Positions 1 through 6,798 are shown, counted from the first letter of the stretch. The stretch: 8,095 nt of DNA from Candidatus Coatesiibacteriota bacterium (GCA_014728185.1 WJMB01000334.1:1-8095), one strand, 5' to 3'. A program made the numbers and translations. Notes: a model not told the origin generated them from the letters alone.

Positions 1-371
1 CCGGCCAGATCGAGGAAGGCTTCGTCGATGGAGTAGATCTCGAGACTGGGGGTCCGCTCGGCCAGCGCCGCCATCACCCGGCGGCTCATGTCGGCGTAGA
101 GGGGGAAGTTGGCGGAAAAGACGGCGCAGCCGATGCGCTCCAGGCGTTCACGCCACTGGAAGAAGGGCGCGCCCATCGGCACGCCCAGGGCCTTGACCTC
201 GTTGGAACGGGCGATGACGCAGCCGTCGTTGTTGGAAAGCACAACGACGGGACGTGCGCACAGGGTGGGTTGGAAGACCCGTTCGCAGGAGACGTAGAAG
301 TTGTTGCAGTCGACCAGGGCGATACGCCGAGCAGCGGCGGGCCGGGCGGATTGGCTTTTCGCGGAACCCAT
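1..371 (-). CDS. umuC: DNA polymerase V catalytic subunit UmuC (Y-family), 5' part only
   Basis: This is the N-terminal 123 codons of a Y-family translesion polymerase; the rest lies beyond position 1. The palm-domain motif VDCNNFYVSCE is at residues 20-30, with metal ligand Asp21 and the likely steric-gate Tyr26. SNNDGCVIARSNE follows at 46-58, and the catalytic SIDE motif at 114-117 (Asp116, Glu117). By family knowledge UmuC copies past lesions as a complex with processed UmuD dimers. The start is ATG at 371. It is preceded by GGGAGG, which directly follows the umuD stop codon, so the two genes form an operon with a 10-base gap and probable translational coupling. The first 16 residues (Ala, Arg and Ser rich) are longer than in E. 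coli UmuC, whose motif starts almost at the N-terminus. No alternative start with a better SD is visible. Family assignment is firm. Confidence 0.95.
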   Translation of the reverse strand, partial: MGSAKSQSARPAAARRIALVDCNNFYVSCERVFQPTLCARPVVVLSNNDGCVIARSNEVKALGVPMGAPFFQWRERLERIGCAVFSANFPLYADMSRRVMAALAERTPSLEIYSIDEAFLDLA

Positions 372-381
372 CACCGCCTCC

Positions 382-825
382 CTAGAGGGAGTGGATGACG
401 CTGGTGACCACGCCCCAAACCTCGAACTCGCCGTCCTCACCGGCGACGATGGGCGGATAGCCCTCGCTCTCGGCCAGCAGCGCCCAGGCGCCGTCGCGCT
501 TGCGCAGCCGCTTGACCACCAGTTCGCCGTCGACCACCGCGATGACAACCTTGCCTTCGACGGCCTCGAGGGAGCGGTCGACGATCAGGATGTCGCCGTC
601 GTTGATCCCGGCGCCGGTCATCGAATCGCCGGCGACGCGGACGAAGAAGGTCGCCGAGGGATGGGGAATCAAGTGCTCGTTCAGGTCAAGGCGACGGGCG
701 ATGTAGTCGTCGGCGGGCGAGGGGAATCCGGCGGGCACCTGACTCTCGGCCAGGGGCAGCTCGGGTCCCCTGCCGCTCTCGGGCAGGAAGAGCTCGTTCC
801 GGTGGGGTTTGTTGTCCGGCGTCAT
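382..825 (-). CDS. umuD: UmuD, self-cleaving SOS mutagenesis subunit (S24 peptidase, LexA-like)
   Basis: A 147-residue protein of the usual UmuD length. After RecA-stimulated self-cleavage, members of this family form UmuD' and join UmuC as DNA polymerase V. The expected Ala-Gly cleavage site is Ala32-Gly33, within PAGFPSPADDY. The nucleophile Ser68 lies in VAGDSMTGAGI and the general base Lys105 in ELVVKRLRK. The Ser-Lys spacing of 37 residues equals that of E. coli UmuD (Ser60, Lys97). All residues needed for autoproteolysis are present, so the protein should be active. It is first in the operon with umuC. The SD before ATG 825 is poor: only C-rich sequence and a T-run are seen. SOS control is expected from the family, but I found no convincing LexA operator of a known type upstream. 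A standalone LexA is less likely, because no DNA-binding N-domain precedes the cleavage site and umuC follows. Confidence 0.95.
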   Translation of the reverse strand: MTPDNKPHRNELFLPESGRGPELPLAESQVPAGFPSPADDYIARRLDLNEHLIPHPSATFFVRVAGDSMTGAGINDGDILIVDRSLEAVEGKVVIAVVDGELVVKRLRKRDGAWALLAESEGYPPIVAGEDGEFEVWGVVTSVIHSL

Positions 826-1520
826 GGCGAAAAACCCGGGGGGTGGGAGGGGCGCAAATGGGGCGTCGTCGTGATTGTCGAGTGTTACGGTGCGAGCGGC
901 TGTGGGGGAAAACGCCGTTGCTTCGATTCCGAACCTTTACAAACTGCGCCGCTCTTCTATCAGCGGTTGAACCGAATGCCCTGGTTATACTCACGGCCTG
1001 ATGTATCAGCGAACAGCAAGCCAATGGGTATGCTGTTGAGCGCTCTGCAGGCCTTTTCCAGGCGATCCAGTATTGAAGACGGTCGAGAGACAGCCGTTCT
1101 CGATTGCTTAACCCGTCGCAGTCCGGGGGATGAACAAGCTCGCTTCTGGAATCCAACCAGAGCGAAGATTCGATACGCTTCCAACCGCCGTTAGCTGAAT
1201 GCAGCAGGGAAACGTGAAAATCCGTCGCCTTCCTTCCACCGCCGCCGTCAAAGCGCTTAAGGGCCACCCCAATCCTACCAAGATAGGGGGACGACGGAGC
1301 TGGTGCAAGAGCCATCGGCGACCTTCGCCAAATCCTGCTAACGATAACCCTCGGCCAGGCCCGGCTTTGGCACGTTTTTTGCGGAGGCGGACGGGGCCTT
1401 TCCGGCGAGCCACCCGCGCGTGCGCAAAAAACGTGCCAAAGCCTCCCCGCGGATGATCGAGGGCGTCGATTGCGGGGCGGCGGTTTTGGCGAAGGTCGCG
1501 GGGCGCGGTCTGCGGTTGGT
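826..1520. other. Non-coding region between umuD and rny
   Basis: About 700 bases with no gene I can support. The part near umuD must hold its promoter, on the minus strand. A perfect odd palindrome CGGTTGAACCG lies at 964-974, and a 7-bp stem (AACAGCA/TGCTGTT, 1012-1018 with 1031-1037) lies nearby. Neither matches a LexA box consensus I know well enough to call. A weak TATAAC -10-like element (minus, near 985-990) lacks a good -35. A 47-codon plus-strand frame at 858-1001 has an SD but random-looking third positions, so it is not called. The rny-proximal half holds the large inverted-repeat structure listed separately. Confidence 0.7.
1318..1499. repeat. Large nested inverted-repeat structure downstream of rny
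   Basis: Three helices nest or branch here. The outer one is a perfect 15-bp pairing of 1318-1332 with 1485-1499 (core GCGACCTTCGCCAAA). Inside it, a perfect 21-bp pairing joins 1363-1383 with 1423-1443 and contains a run of six T/A in the stem, with a 39-base loop. Beside that, 1445-1450 pairs with 1472-1477 (CCCCGC/GCGGGG), closing over a second helix, ATCGA/TCGAT (1456-1460 with 1466-1470). The result is a multi-branched fold of about 182 bases. Read in the rny direction it begins 21 bases after the rny stop codon. No T-run follows either end, so it is not a classical intrinsic terminator. It could be a structured 3' UTR, a small RNA or a MITE-like palindrome. The pairing is directly visible; the role is unknown. 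Confidence 0.8.
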
Positions 1521-3089
1521 TTAGCTGGCGTAGCTGGTGGCGCGGTGCTCGCGGATGACGGTCACGCGGATCTTGCCCGGGTATTCCATCTCTTTCTCGA
1601 TGCGTCGGGCCACGGCCAGGGACATCTCGTCGGCCTCTGTGTCGGCGAGCTCTCCGGGGTCGACGATGATGCGGATCTCGCGTCCGGCCTGAATGGCGAA
1701 GGAGCGATCGACACCGGAGAAGGAGTTGGCGATTTCTTCGAGCTTGGTCAGGCGCTTGATGTAAAGGTCCAGGGTCTCGCGGCGGGCGCCGGGTCGGGCT
1801 GCGGAGAGGGCGTCGGCGGCCATTACCAGCACGGCCTCGGGGGTTGCCGGTTCGACCTTGCCGTGGTGGCACTCGATGGCGTTGACGACCAGGGGTTTCT
1901 CGCCGTAGCGTCGTGCCAGGTCGGCGCCGATTTGGGCGTGCGTTCCCTCGACTTCGTGGTCGACGGCCTTGCCTAGGGCGTGGAGCAGGCCGGCGCGGCG
2001 AGCCAGGCGCTCGTCGAGGCCCAGGTCGGTGGCGATCATCCCGGCCAGGTAGGAGACTTCCTTGGAGTGCTGGAGAACGTTTTGGCCGAAGCTTGTGCGG
2101 TAGCGCAGGCGGCCGAGCAGATTGACGACCTCGGGATGCAGGCCCTGGATGCCGGTGTCCAGGGCGGCCTGTTCGCCGGCCTCGCGCAGCGTCGTCTTCA
2201 TCTTGGCCTGGGTCTTGGTGACGACGTCCTCGATGCGGCCCGGGTGGATGCGGCCGTCGAGGACCAGCTTCTCCATGGTCTGACGGGCGACCTCGCGCTT
2301 GATGGGATCGAAGGCGGAGAGGATGACGGCCTCCGGGGTGTCGTCGACGACGACGTCGACGCCGGTGGCCATCTCGAAGGCGCGGATGTTGCGGCCCTCG
2401 CGGCCGATGATGCGGCCCTTCATCTCGTCGGAGGGCAGTTGGACGACGCTGACGGTGACCTCGGAGACCTGGTCGGCGGCCAGGCGCTGGACGGCGTTGG
2501 TGATGATCTTGCGGGCCTCGTCCTCGGCGCGGGCCACGGCCTCGTCGCGCATCTCCTTGATGATGCGCGAGGACTCGTGTTCGACCTCGGCGCGCAGGTT
2601 GTCGAAGAGCAGCCGCTTGGCTTCGACGGCGCTCATCCCGGAGAGGGTCTCCAGGGTCTTGGTCTGCTCCTCGATGAGCTGGGCGGCCTGCTTCTCCTGC
2701 TGGACAAGGGTGTTCTCGCGGTCCTCGATCTTCTTGGAGCGGTTTTTAAGCTCCTCGTGGCGCTCGTCGAGTTCGTCGGAGCGTTTATCGAGGGTGGCCT
2801 CCTTGGAGCCGAGCCATTTTTCGATGCGCTGGAGCTCGTTGCGATGCTGCTGGGCCTGGCGTTCGGCCTCCTGTTTGATGCGCAGGGCCTCGTCCTTGGC
2901 CTCGAGCTTGGCCTCGCGCTGCAGACTCTTGGCCTCCAGGCGGGCGTTCTTGATGATACTTTCGGCGAGTTTCTCGGCGGAGTTCAACCGTCGGGCGGAG
3001 AACCAACGGCGCAGTTGCCAGCCCAGGAATCCGCCGGCAATTCCGCAGCCGATCAGGATCAGGATTCCGGGCAGGGATCCCAGTTGCAT
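1521..3089 (-). CDS. rny: Ribonuclease Y (membrane-anchored KH/HD endoribonuclease)
   Basis: At 522 residues this is almost exactly the usual RNase Y length (about 520). In order it has an N-terminal membrane anchor (residues about 6-24), a long charged coiled coil (about 35-195), a KH RNA-binding domain (about 212-275, GRIIGREGRNI at 225-235), and an HD domain (about 335-430), followed by the family's C-terminal region. RNase Y starts mRNA decay by internal cleavage at the inner membrane. HD-domain ligands visible are His341, His370, His408/409 and Asp426 in AADALSAARPGARRE. However, the signature LLHDIGKA reads LLHALGKA: residue 371 is Ala (codon GCC, bases 1979-1977) where Asp is expected. 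In B. subtilis RNase Y, altering the HD pair abolishes activity, so this copy may be inactive or use metal differently. The ATG start at 3089 has GAGGGG about 10 bases upstream. No partner gene is adjacent. Confidence 0.96.
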   Translation of the reverse strand: MQLGSLPGILILIGCGIAGGFLGWQLRRWFSARRLNSAEKLAESIIKNARLEAKSLQREAKLEAKDEALRIKQEAERQAQQHRNELQRIEKWLGSKEATLDKRSDELDERHEELKNRSKKIEDRENTLVQQEKQAAQLIEEQTKTLETLSGMSAVEAKRLLFDNLRAEVEHESSRIIKEMRDEAVARAEDEARKIITNAVQRLAADQVSEVTVSVVQLPSDEMKGRIIGREGRNIRAFEMATGVDVVVDDTPEAVILSAFDPIKREVARQTMEKLVLDGRIHPGRIEDVVTKTQAKMKTTLREAGEQAALDTGIQGLHPEVVNLLGRLRYRTSFGQNVLQHSKEVSYLAGMIATDLGLDERLARRAGLLHALGKAVDHEVEGTHAQIGADLARRYGEKPLVVNAIECHHGKVEPATPEAVLVMAADALSAARPGARRETLDLYIKRLTKLEEIANSFSGVDRSFAIQAGREIRIIVDPGELADTEADEMSLAVARRIEKEMEYPGKIRVTVIREHRATSYAS

Positions 3090-3523
3090 TTGTCAATCAC
3101 CCCTCGAACCGCCGACGGGGCCGGTAGGCCCAACCGGGCGGCGGATCGGTTCAATTGTAAACGCCGGCGGACTTGCCGCTTGAGACCGGCGAATCCGGGG
3201 CTCTTATAGTCAGTTACGCTGGAGGGTTCCGCGGCGTTTCAGCGACCGGGCGGCCGCCATTGCGCGGGTGGGCGGGGTGATCGAGGCGGGCTTGGCGCGG
3301 ATTGCGGATGTACGGCTTAGCGCGACTATCGAGTACTCTTGCTGGGCGGTTGACCGGTTATTCCGTGCTGGAAACGGGGCTTCGGGCAAACCGGGCTTTC
3401 TCTGATAGGGTCCTTGTTTGTCACAGTCCGGGTGTATGATTGCTTCGTCTATGGACTGAACGTCAAGGCTCAGAAAGGTGCTGATCGATACTTACCCTTG
3501 AGATCCGCCTGATAATAATCGCC

Positions 3524-3579
3524 GATGCCCAAATAAAAACCGGGCGACGCCTAAGCCGGGTTAGTGGGATCGGGGCATC
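3524..3579 (-). terminator. Candidate intrinsic terminator inside a nested hairpin (minus strand)
   Basis: On the minus strand the inner hairpin pairs AACC-C-GGC with GCC-C-GGTT (3555-3562 with 3538-3545; 7 bp plus one C-C mismatch, 9-base loop). It runs straight into TTTTTATTT (3539-3531), the layout of an intrinsic terminator. A perfect outer helix, GATGCCC/GGGCATC (3524-3530 with 3573-3579), encloses both the hairpin and the T-run. No gene is visible just upstream on the minus strand (above 3579), so either a non-coding transcript ends here or the element has another role. The pairing is clear; terminator function is inferred. Confidence 0.45.
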
Positions 3580-4069
3580 CGGTGGCAAGATACTACAGAG
3601 AAATGGTGTTCGCAAAGCATCAGGTGGTCGCCCCGAAGGCGTTGAGTAATCGCTTCTCGACTTGACAATACGCCTGGCCGTATTTTGGGCCGTTTGCGGT
3701 TACACCACGATTCGCGCAATCGTCGAGTCGGATCCGGCCGCAAGCCTGTTTCACGCGGTTGGGCTGCGCCCCACCGCGGTATGATCACCCTTCATCTCGT
3801 TGTCACAACTCGCGGTTCGGTGCGGCACGCTGTTTGGTCGGTATCGACTCCGCCGACCGAACCGACCCGCTGCGCGGGAATCCCAGTGAAAGTGGGCGGG
3901 CGCGCTTTGGGTTGCAACATTGAGAAATGTACTACCTCACAGCGTGCATACGGTAGCATAAAAAGGGGCCGCAGGCAAGGTGTTTTTGCTCTATCGGCTT
4001 TATTCACAAGCTGTTGCGATATTGTTGAGTTTGTGAGTGTAAAATCCGGTCTCGAACCTATGTCAATTA

Positions 4070-4098
4070 TTGTATTCTATATTTGCCTGTGGTACGAT
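4070..4098 (+). promoter_or_regulatory. Candidate sigma70-type promoter for the HAD gene
   Basis: TTGTAT (4070-4075) and TACGAT (4093-4098) are separated by exactly 17 bases in an AT-rich stretch. The -10 matches the consensus at five of six positions and the -35 at only three. The predicted start near 4105 would leave a leader of roughly 80 bases carrying the TGCAT repeats. Other AT-rich words nearby (TATACT at 4127-4132) could serve instead. Confidence 0.4.
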
Positions 4099-4107
4099 TA
4101 ATATAAA

Positions 4108-4160
4108 GTGCATTCGGATAGGTGCATTATACTTTCAAGATTGCATTTATTGTCGTGCAT
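4108..4160 (+). repeat. Repeated TGCAT words in the HAD gene leader (possible operator)
   Basis: GTGCATT occurs at 4108-4114 and 4122-4128, TTGCATT at 4141-4147 and GTGCATA at 4155-4161. Starts are 14, 19 and 14 bases apart, that is, two pairs offset by 33 bases. The second members of each pair continue similarly (GTGCATTATA and GTGCATAATA). They lie between the candidate promoter and the start codon. Ordered spacing suggests a protein-binding site, but the words are short and the region is AT-rich. Confidence 0.4.
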
Positions 4161-4183
4161 AATATATTGCAGTGGGGGTTCCC

Positions 4184-4828
4184 TTGATCAAGGCCGTCAT
4201 CTTCGACATGGACGGGGTTATTGTCGATTCCGAGCCGCTTCAGTACGAAGCCTACAAAGAGGTTTTCACCGCCCACGGGGCCGCCATTACCAAGCGCGAG
4301 TTTATCGAGCTCTGGGTCGGGCGGGGCAGCAAGCTCCACGAGCATATCGTCAGGCACGGTCTCGGTGTTGGTTTGGAGGAGGTTCGGCTCTCAAAGAAAA
4401 CGATCTACGATAGGTTGGTGCGGGAAAAGATGCAACTGAGGTCCGGTGTGCTGGGGCTGATTAAGCGGTTGAGCCGTGAAATGAAAACGGCCCTGGCCTC
4501 CAGCGCCCATCCCGATTCCGTCGAGGTCGTGCTGGAACGATTCGATCTGCGCGGGCTCTTCGATGTCATCCTCACCGGCGGTGACGTAGAGCAAAACAAA
4601 CCCCACCCCGAGATCTACCTCAAGGCCGCCGAGCGGTTGAAGGTCAAACCCGCCGAATGCCTGGTTTTCGAAGATTCGGCCTCGGGGATCGCCGCGGCCA
4701 AGGACGCCGGGATGCGGGTGATAGCCCTGCCCCACGAGTACACGATCTCCCAGGACCTCTCCCGGGCCGATCTGATCATCACCGATCTGCGCAACCTGCG
4801 GCTGCGGCTGAAGATCAACCGCGGCTGA
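4184..4828 (+). CDS. HAD-superfamily hydrolase, beta-phosphoglucomutase-like (subfamily IA)
   Basis: A 214-residue haloacid dehalogenase-type phosphotransferase with all four catalytic motifs. Motif I is FDMDG (nucleophile Asp8, acid/base Asp10). Motif II is in LASSAHP (Ser106). Motif III is Lys139 in NKPHPEIY. Motif IV is FEDSASGI (Glu163, Asp164, metal ligands). The helical cap lies at about residues 15-85. The second Asp of DxD and the overall pattern fit phosphatases and phosphomutases such as beta-phosphoglucomutase or 2-deoxyglucose-6-phosphatase; substrate cannot be read from the sequence. I chose the TTG start at 4184 because it gives the family's usual MIKAVIFDMDG beginning and has a G-run (4174-4178) at SD distance. 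The GTG at 4172 would add four residues and has no SD of its own. It is a lone gene, expected to end at the shared terminator at 4946-4979. Confidence 0.9.
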   Translation: MIKAVIFDMDGVIVDSEPLQYEAYKEVFTAHGAAITKREFIELWVGRGSKLHEHIVRHGLGVGLEEVRLSKKTIYDRLVREKMQLRSGVLGLIKRLSREMKTALASSAHPDSVEVVLERFDLRGLFDVILTGGDVEQNKPHPEIYLKAAERLKVKPAECLVFEDSASGIAAAKDAGMRVIALPHEYTISQDLSRADLIITDLRNLRLRLKINRG

Positions 4829-4945
4829 GGCGGCTGATTATCCGGACGCGAAGGCGTAGCAGTGCGCTGAGGTTGATAGTAAGGGGTAAAAGCTGCCAAT
4901 TGGGCTTTGATCAAACTCAAAAGGTATCCCTGTGATGCCCAATGG

Positions 4946-4979
4946 AAACGAGCAACCGGTCCGGACCGGCTGCTCGTTT
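4946..4979. terminator. Bidirectional intrinsic terminator between convergent genes
   Basis: AAACGAGCA (4946-4954) pairs with TGCTCGTTT (4971-4979) and, after one A-C mismatch, CCGGTCC (4956-4962) pairs with GGACCGG (4963-4969). The stem ends in T-rich sequence on both strands (CGTTTT on plus, CGTTT on minus). It sits 117 bases after the HAD stop and about 50 bases after the membrane-protein stop, as expected for a terminator shared by convergent genes. Confidence 0.85.
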
Positions 4980-5028
4980 TGGAATCTAGAAGCCTGAAGT
5001 GCAGGTTGCATGGCGGCAAGGGGCGCAC

Positions 5029-5916
5029 TCAGCCGATTTTGATGTCCAGCTTGCGCAGGATCATCGAGAGGCCGAAGGCGACGACGCCCAGTAGGCCGGC
5101 GATGCCGGCGATGATCATGAAGATCCGCGGCAGGCTGACGGCCAAAAAGCCCAGACCGGTGAGGACGCCGACGGCGCTGACTCCCAGGAAAGCGGCGTAG
5201 GTCAGCAGGGAGTAGCAGACCACCCGGAAAGCGATCTTCTCCAAAGGGTCGGTTTCGAAATAGACGCCGTGGCGTTTGAGTATCAGCGAGACGAAGATCT
5301 GAGTCGCCGCGATGAGCAGGCAGAACACGGCCCAGATGAAGCGGCCCCCGATGAGGTGACTGAGCAGCATCAGCACACCGCCCAGTCCAACACCGACGGC
5401 GACGAGGCTTACGCCCTGGCCGGGAAACTCGGCCTCGAGCTGTTCCTTTCTATTGCGTGCCATGAAGAAGGCTCCCGCGGCGATCAACAGCGCCAGCACC
5501 GGCGGTGCGATGCCGTAGCTCATGGCGCGACCGGCCAGGCCGGCGGCGTATCCCAGAAGATCGCCGAAGGAGAGCCCGGCGCCGCCGAGGTAGGAGGCGC
5601 TGAACAGAGCCTCGCGGCCGAAGTTGAAGAAGGTGATGAACCCGGCGCCGACCAGGGCCGCCAGCACCGTCAGGCGCAGCCAGGTCAACGAGTTCAGCTC
5701 TTCGTCCAGGATCGCTTCGACCTGGGGTGTCGTATCATTATCGGCTACGGGGGCCATCGATTCGGGCGGGGCCTCTCCGGGAACGCCAGTTTCGGGCATC
5801 GGCGGGGCGGGTTTGGGCTCGGGACCGTCGGGCGCCTGCTCATCGAGCTTGTGCCCGCAACTCAGGCAGAACTTGGCGTCGTCGGGCAGCTCCCTGCCGC
5901 ACTGTGGACAGAACAT
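5029..5916 (-). CDS. Zinc-ribbon multi-pass membrane protein of unknown function
   Basis: A 295-residue protein. It begins with a zinc ribbon, CPQC (Cys3, Cys6) and CLSC (Cys17, Cys20), of the short zinc-ribbon class found at the N-terminus of many uncharacterised bacterial membrane proteins. A proline/glutamate-rich linker (about 23-75) follows, then about six hydrophobic segments (near 79-99, 131-153, 169-190, 193-213, 229-252 and 262-287). There is no signal peptide before the ribbon, so the ribbon should be cytoplasmic. The open frame extends to 6207, but ATG 5916 has GGAGG eight bases upstream and starts exactly at the ribbon; the longer form has low-complexity sequence and no support. 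It is monocistronic, with a good promoter at 6028-6056 and the shared terminator downstream. I do not recognise a specific family for the membrane part and assign no function. Confidence 0.85.
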   Translation of the reverse strand: MFCPQCGRELPDDAKFCLSCGHKLDEQAPDGPEPKPAPPMPETGVPGEAPPESMAPVADNDTTPQVEAILDEELNSLTWLRLTVLAALVGAGFITFFNFGREALFSASYLGGAGLSFGDLLGYAAGLAGRAMSYGIAPPVLALLIAAGAFFMARNRKEQLEAEFPGQGVSLVAVGVGLGGVLMLLSHLIGGRFIWAVFCLLIAATQIFVSLILKRHGVYFETDPLEKIAFRVVCYSLLTYAAFLGVSAVGVLTGLGFLAVSLPRIFMIIAGIAGLLGVVAFGLSMILRKLDIKIG

Positions 5917-6027
5917 GGTTGCACCCTCCAAGGGCGTTGGTGTCGGAGAATAGGACGGGGGCCGTTTCAACGAAGAGCGTTGGAATAACGTCCGCAGAAT
6001 GGTCCCTGTCGCGCTCAGCTTGGTTTC

Positions 6028-6056
6028 ATCATACAGCGCGGATTGCGGGGATTCAA
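6028..6056 (-). promoter_or_regulatory. Sigma70-type promoter for the zinc-ribbon membrane protein
   Basis: On the minus strand TTGAAT (6056-6051) and TATGAT (6033-6028) are separated by exactly 17 bases; four of six -35 and five of six -10 positions match consensus. The expected transcript start near 6020 gives a leader of about 105 bases before ATG 5916. No other gene lies on this strand between them. Confidence 0.7.
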
Positions 6057-6361
6057 CAGCGGCATGGTAACCGACGGCTGTTGACGCTTCAGCTCCCCGA
6101 TGGGTGAAGGGGCCGCGCACGGGGGGGCACCGGCTGCCGGACCGAGCGGCGGGGGCTGACCGATTGTCGGTGGTGCCTGGGAGTACCGCTTGGAACCGGA
6201 GCAACACCTGTTACGACGGGGCGCTGCTGCAAGGGCGCCGACAGGATCCGGCGTCTGGACGACGCAGGGGCCGGAGCCCTCAACAGCCAGCGTGCGGCCT
6301 GTTCAGAATTGATGAAACCGACGTGATCCAGGGGCGTTCTTCACCGATGAAGCAGAAACAG

Positions 6362-6396
6362 AGCGCCAGCCCCGCGCGCGGGTTCGTTTTGGCGCT
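6362..6396. repeat. GC-rich nested palindrome
   Basis: AGCGCCA (6362-6368) pairs with TGGCGCT (6390-6396). Enclosed is a perfect 12-base palindrome, CCCGCGCGCGGG (6371-6382). On the plus strand TTCGTTTT follows the inner stem, giving a weak terminator look, but no gene upstream calls for one. The function is unknown. Confidence 0.45.
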
Positions 6397-6496
6397 GGAT
6401 GCCGGTGGAGTCCGTTCTGAGAAGCCTGTCCGCCGAAACCCGTCCGGTCCGAAGACGCTCGATTGTCCCATCGGGGTACAGAGCAGGATACAGAGA

Positions 6497-6514
6497 GGGG
6501 GCCTTCCGGCCCCC
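6497..6514 (-). terminator. Terminator-like hairpin after tRNA-Pro
   Basis: On the minus strand GGGGGCC-GGAA-GGCCCCC is a perfect 7-bp stem with a four-base loop. It begins two bases after the encoded CCA of the tRNA and is followed by TCTCTGT, a modest U-rich tail. Its position fits termination and 3'-end trimming of the tRNA transcript. Confidence 0.7.
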
Positions 6515-6515
6515 A

Positions 6516-6592
<77 letters not shown>

Positions 6593-6627
6593 ACGCTGCG
6601 TCGCCGCGTTCACGGTGACGGGCTGGC

Positions 6628-6656
6628 ATTATAGCAGAGCGACCCGGCGCCGACAA
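6628..6656 (-). promoter_or_regulatory. Strong sigma70-type promoter for tRNA-Pro
   Basis: On the minus strand TTGTCG (6656-6651) is followed after exactly 17 bases by a perfect TATAAT (6633-6628). The predicted start near 6621 lies about 30 bases before the tRNA 5' end. A GC-rich stretch follows the -10, as is common for stable-RNA promoters. Confidence 0.85.
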
Positions 6657-6749
6657 GGTCTTTTTGTCTCCAGCGACTTCACCCTGCCGGGTAGGAGGGG
6701 GCTATCCCCTGGTCAGGGCAGGGAATCGTCACATTTCGACCATTAACAA

Positions 6750-6773
6750 AACCGGGGCCGACTGGCCCCGGTT
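6750..6773 (-). terminator. Intrinsic terminator of the two-peptide operon
   Basis: On the minus strand AACCGGGGCC (6773-6764) pairs perfectly over 10 bp with GGCCCCGGTT (6759-6750) across the loop AGTC. It continues into TTTTGTTAAT. It lies 25 bases after the stop codon of the 34-codon gene, exactly where an operon terminator should be, and is among the best terminators in the window. Confidence 0.88.
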
Positions 6774-6798
6774 GGTGTTTTCCGTTGCACCCCGGTGG

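Larger units (their letters stand above)
3090..4183. other. Long non-coding region between divergent rny and HAD gene
   Basis: About 1.1 kb without a supportable gene on either strand. The rny-proximal end is GC-rich and should hold the rny promoter. A TATAAG -10-like element (minus, near 3203-3208) is present without a clear -35. A nested hairpin with a T-run lies at 3524-3579. From about 3900 on the composition becomes AT-rich, leading into the promoter and repeats before the HAD gene. Open frames here are short, cysteine/arginine rich and without SD sites. The length and the structured patch make an unannotated RNA gene possible, but I recognise no known RNA family. Confidence 0.65.
5917..6496. 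other. Non-coding region between the zinc-ribbon gene and tRNA-Pro
   Basis: About 580 bases. The first 105 or so are the promoter and leader of the zinc-ribbon gene. The rest (about 6057-6496) holds no frame with an SD and coding-like codon use, only GC-rich palindromic sequence such as that at 6362-6396. I see no RNA family here. Confidence 0.65.

Noticed and set aside
858..1001. 47-codon plus-strand frame with GGGAGGGG five bases before ATG
   Set aside because: Only about half of its codons end in G or C, near random here, with many rare-looking Arg codons; the G-run is also explained by the C-rich leader of umuD.
301..1194. Plus-strand 297-codon frame
   Set aside because: It overlaps umuC and umuD on the opposite strand, and its composition follows from antisense of those genes; no recognisable domain.
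1980..3209. Long plus-strand open frame (409 codons) opposite rny
   Set aside because: It is the antisense shadow of rny: Gly/Leu/Asp-rich low-complexity product, no SD, and no family motif, while the minus strand encodes a textbook RNase Y.
3440..3620. Possible riboswitch around the nested hairpin
   Set aside because: I compared it by eye with conserved cores of TPP, SAM, cobalamin, c-di-GMP, fluoride, ZTP and guanidine classes and none fits; no gene follows closely on either strand.
3662..3667. Perfect TTGACA -35 hexamer on the plus strand
   Set aside because: No acceptable -10 at 15-19 bases; the following ATACG/CGTAT stem and lack of a downstream gene argue against a promoter.
4906..4915. 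TTTGATCAAA palindrome between ATTGGGC and GCCCAAT after the HAD gene
   Set aside because: Short symmetrical words (4899-4905 with 4937-4943) may add structure before the shared terminator, but they are too weak to call as a separate element.
5269..5988. Plus-strand 239-codon frame
   Set aside because: Antisense shadow of the zinc-ribbon membrane gene, rich in Glu/Gln/Arg/Gly with no motif and no SD.
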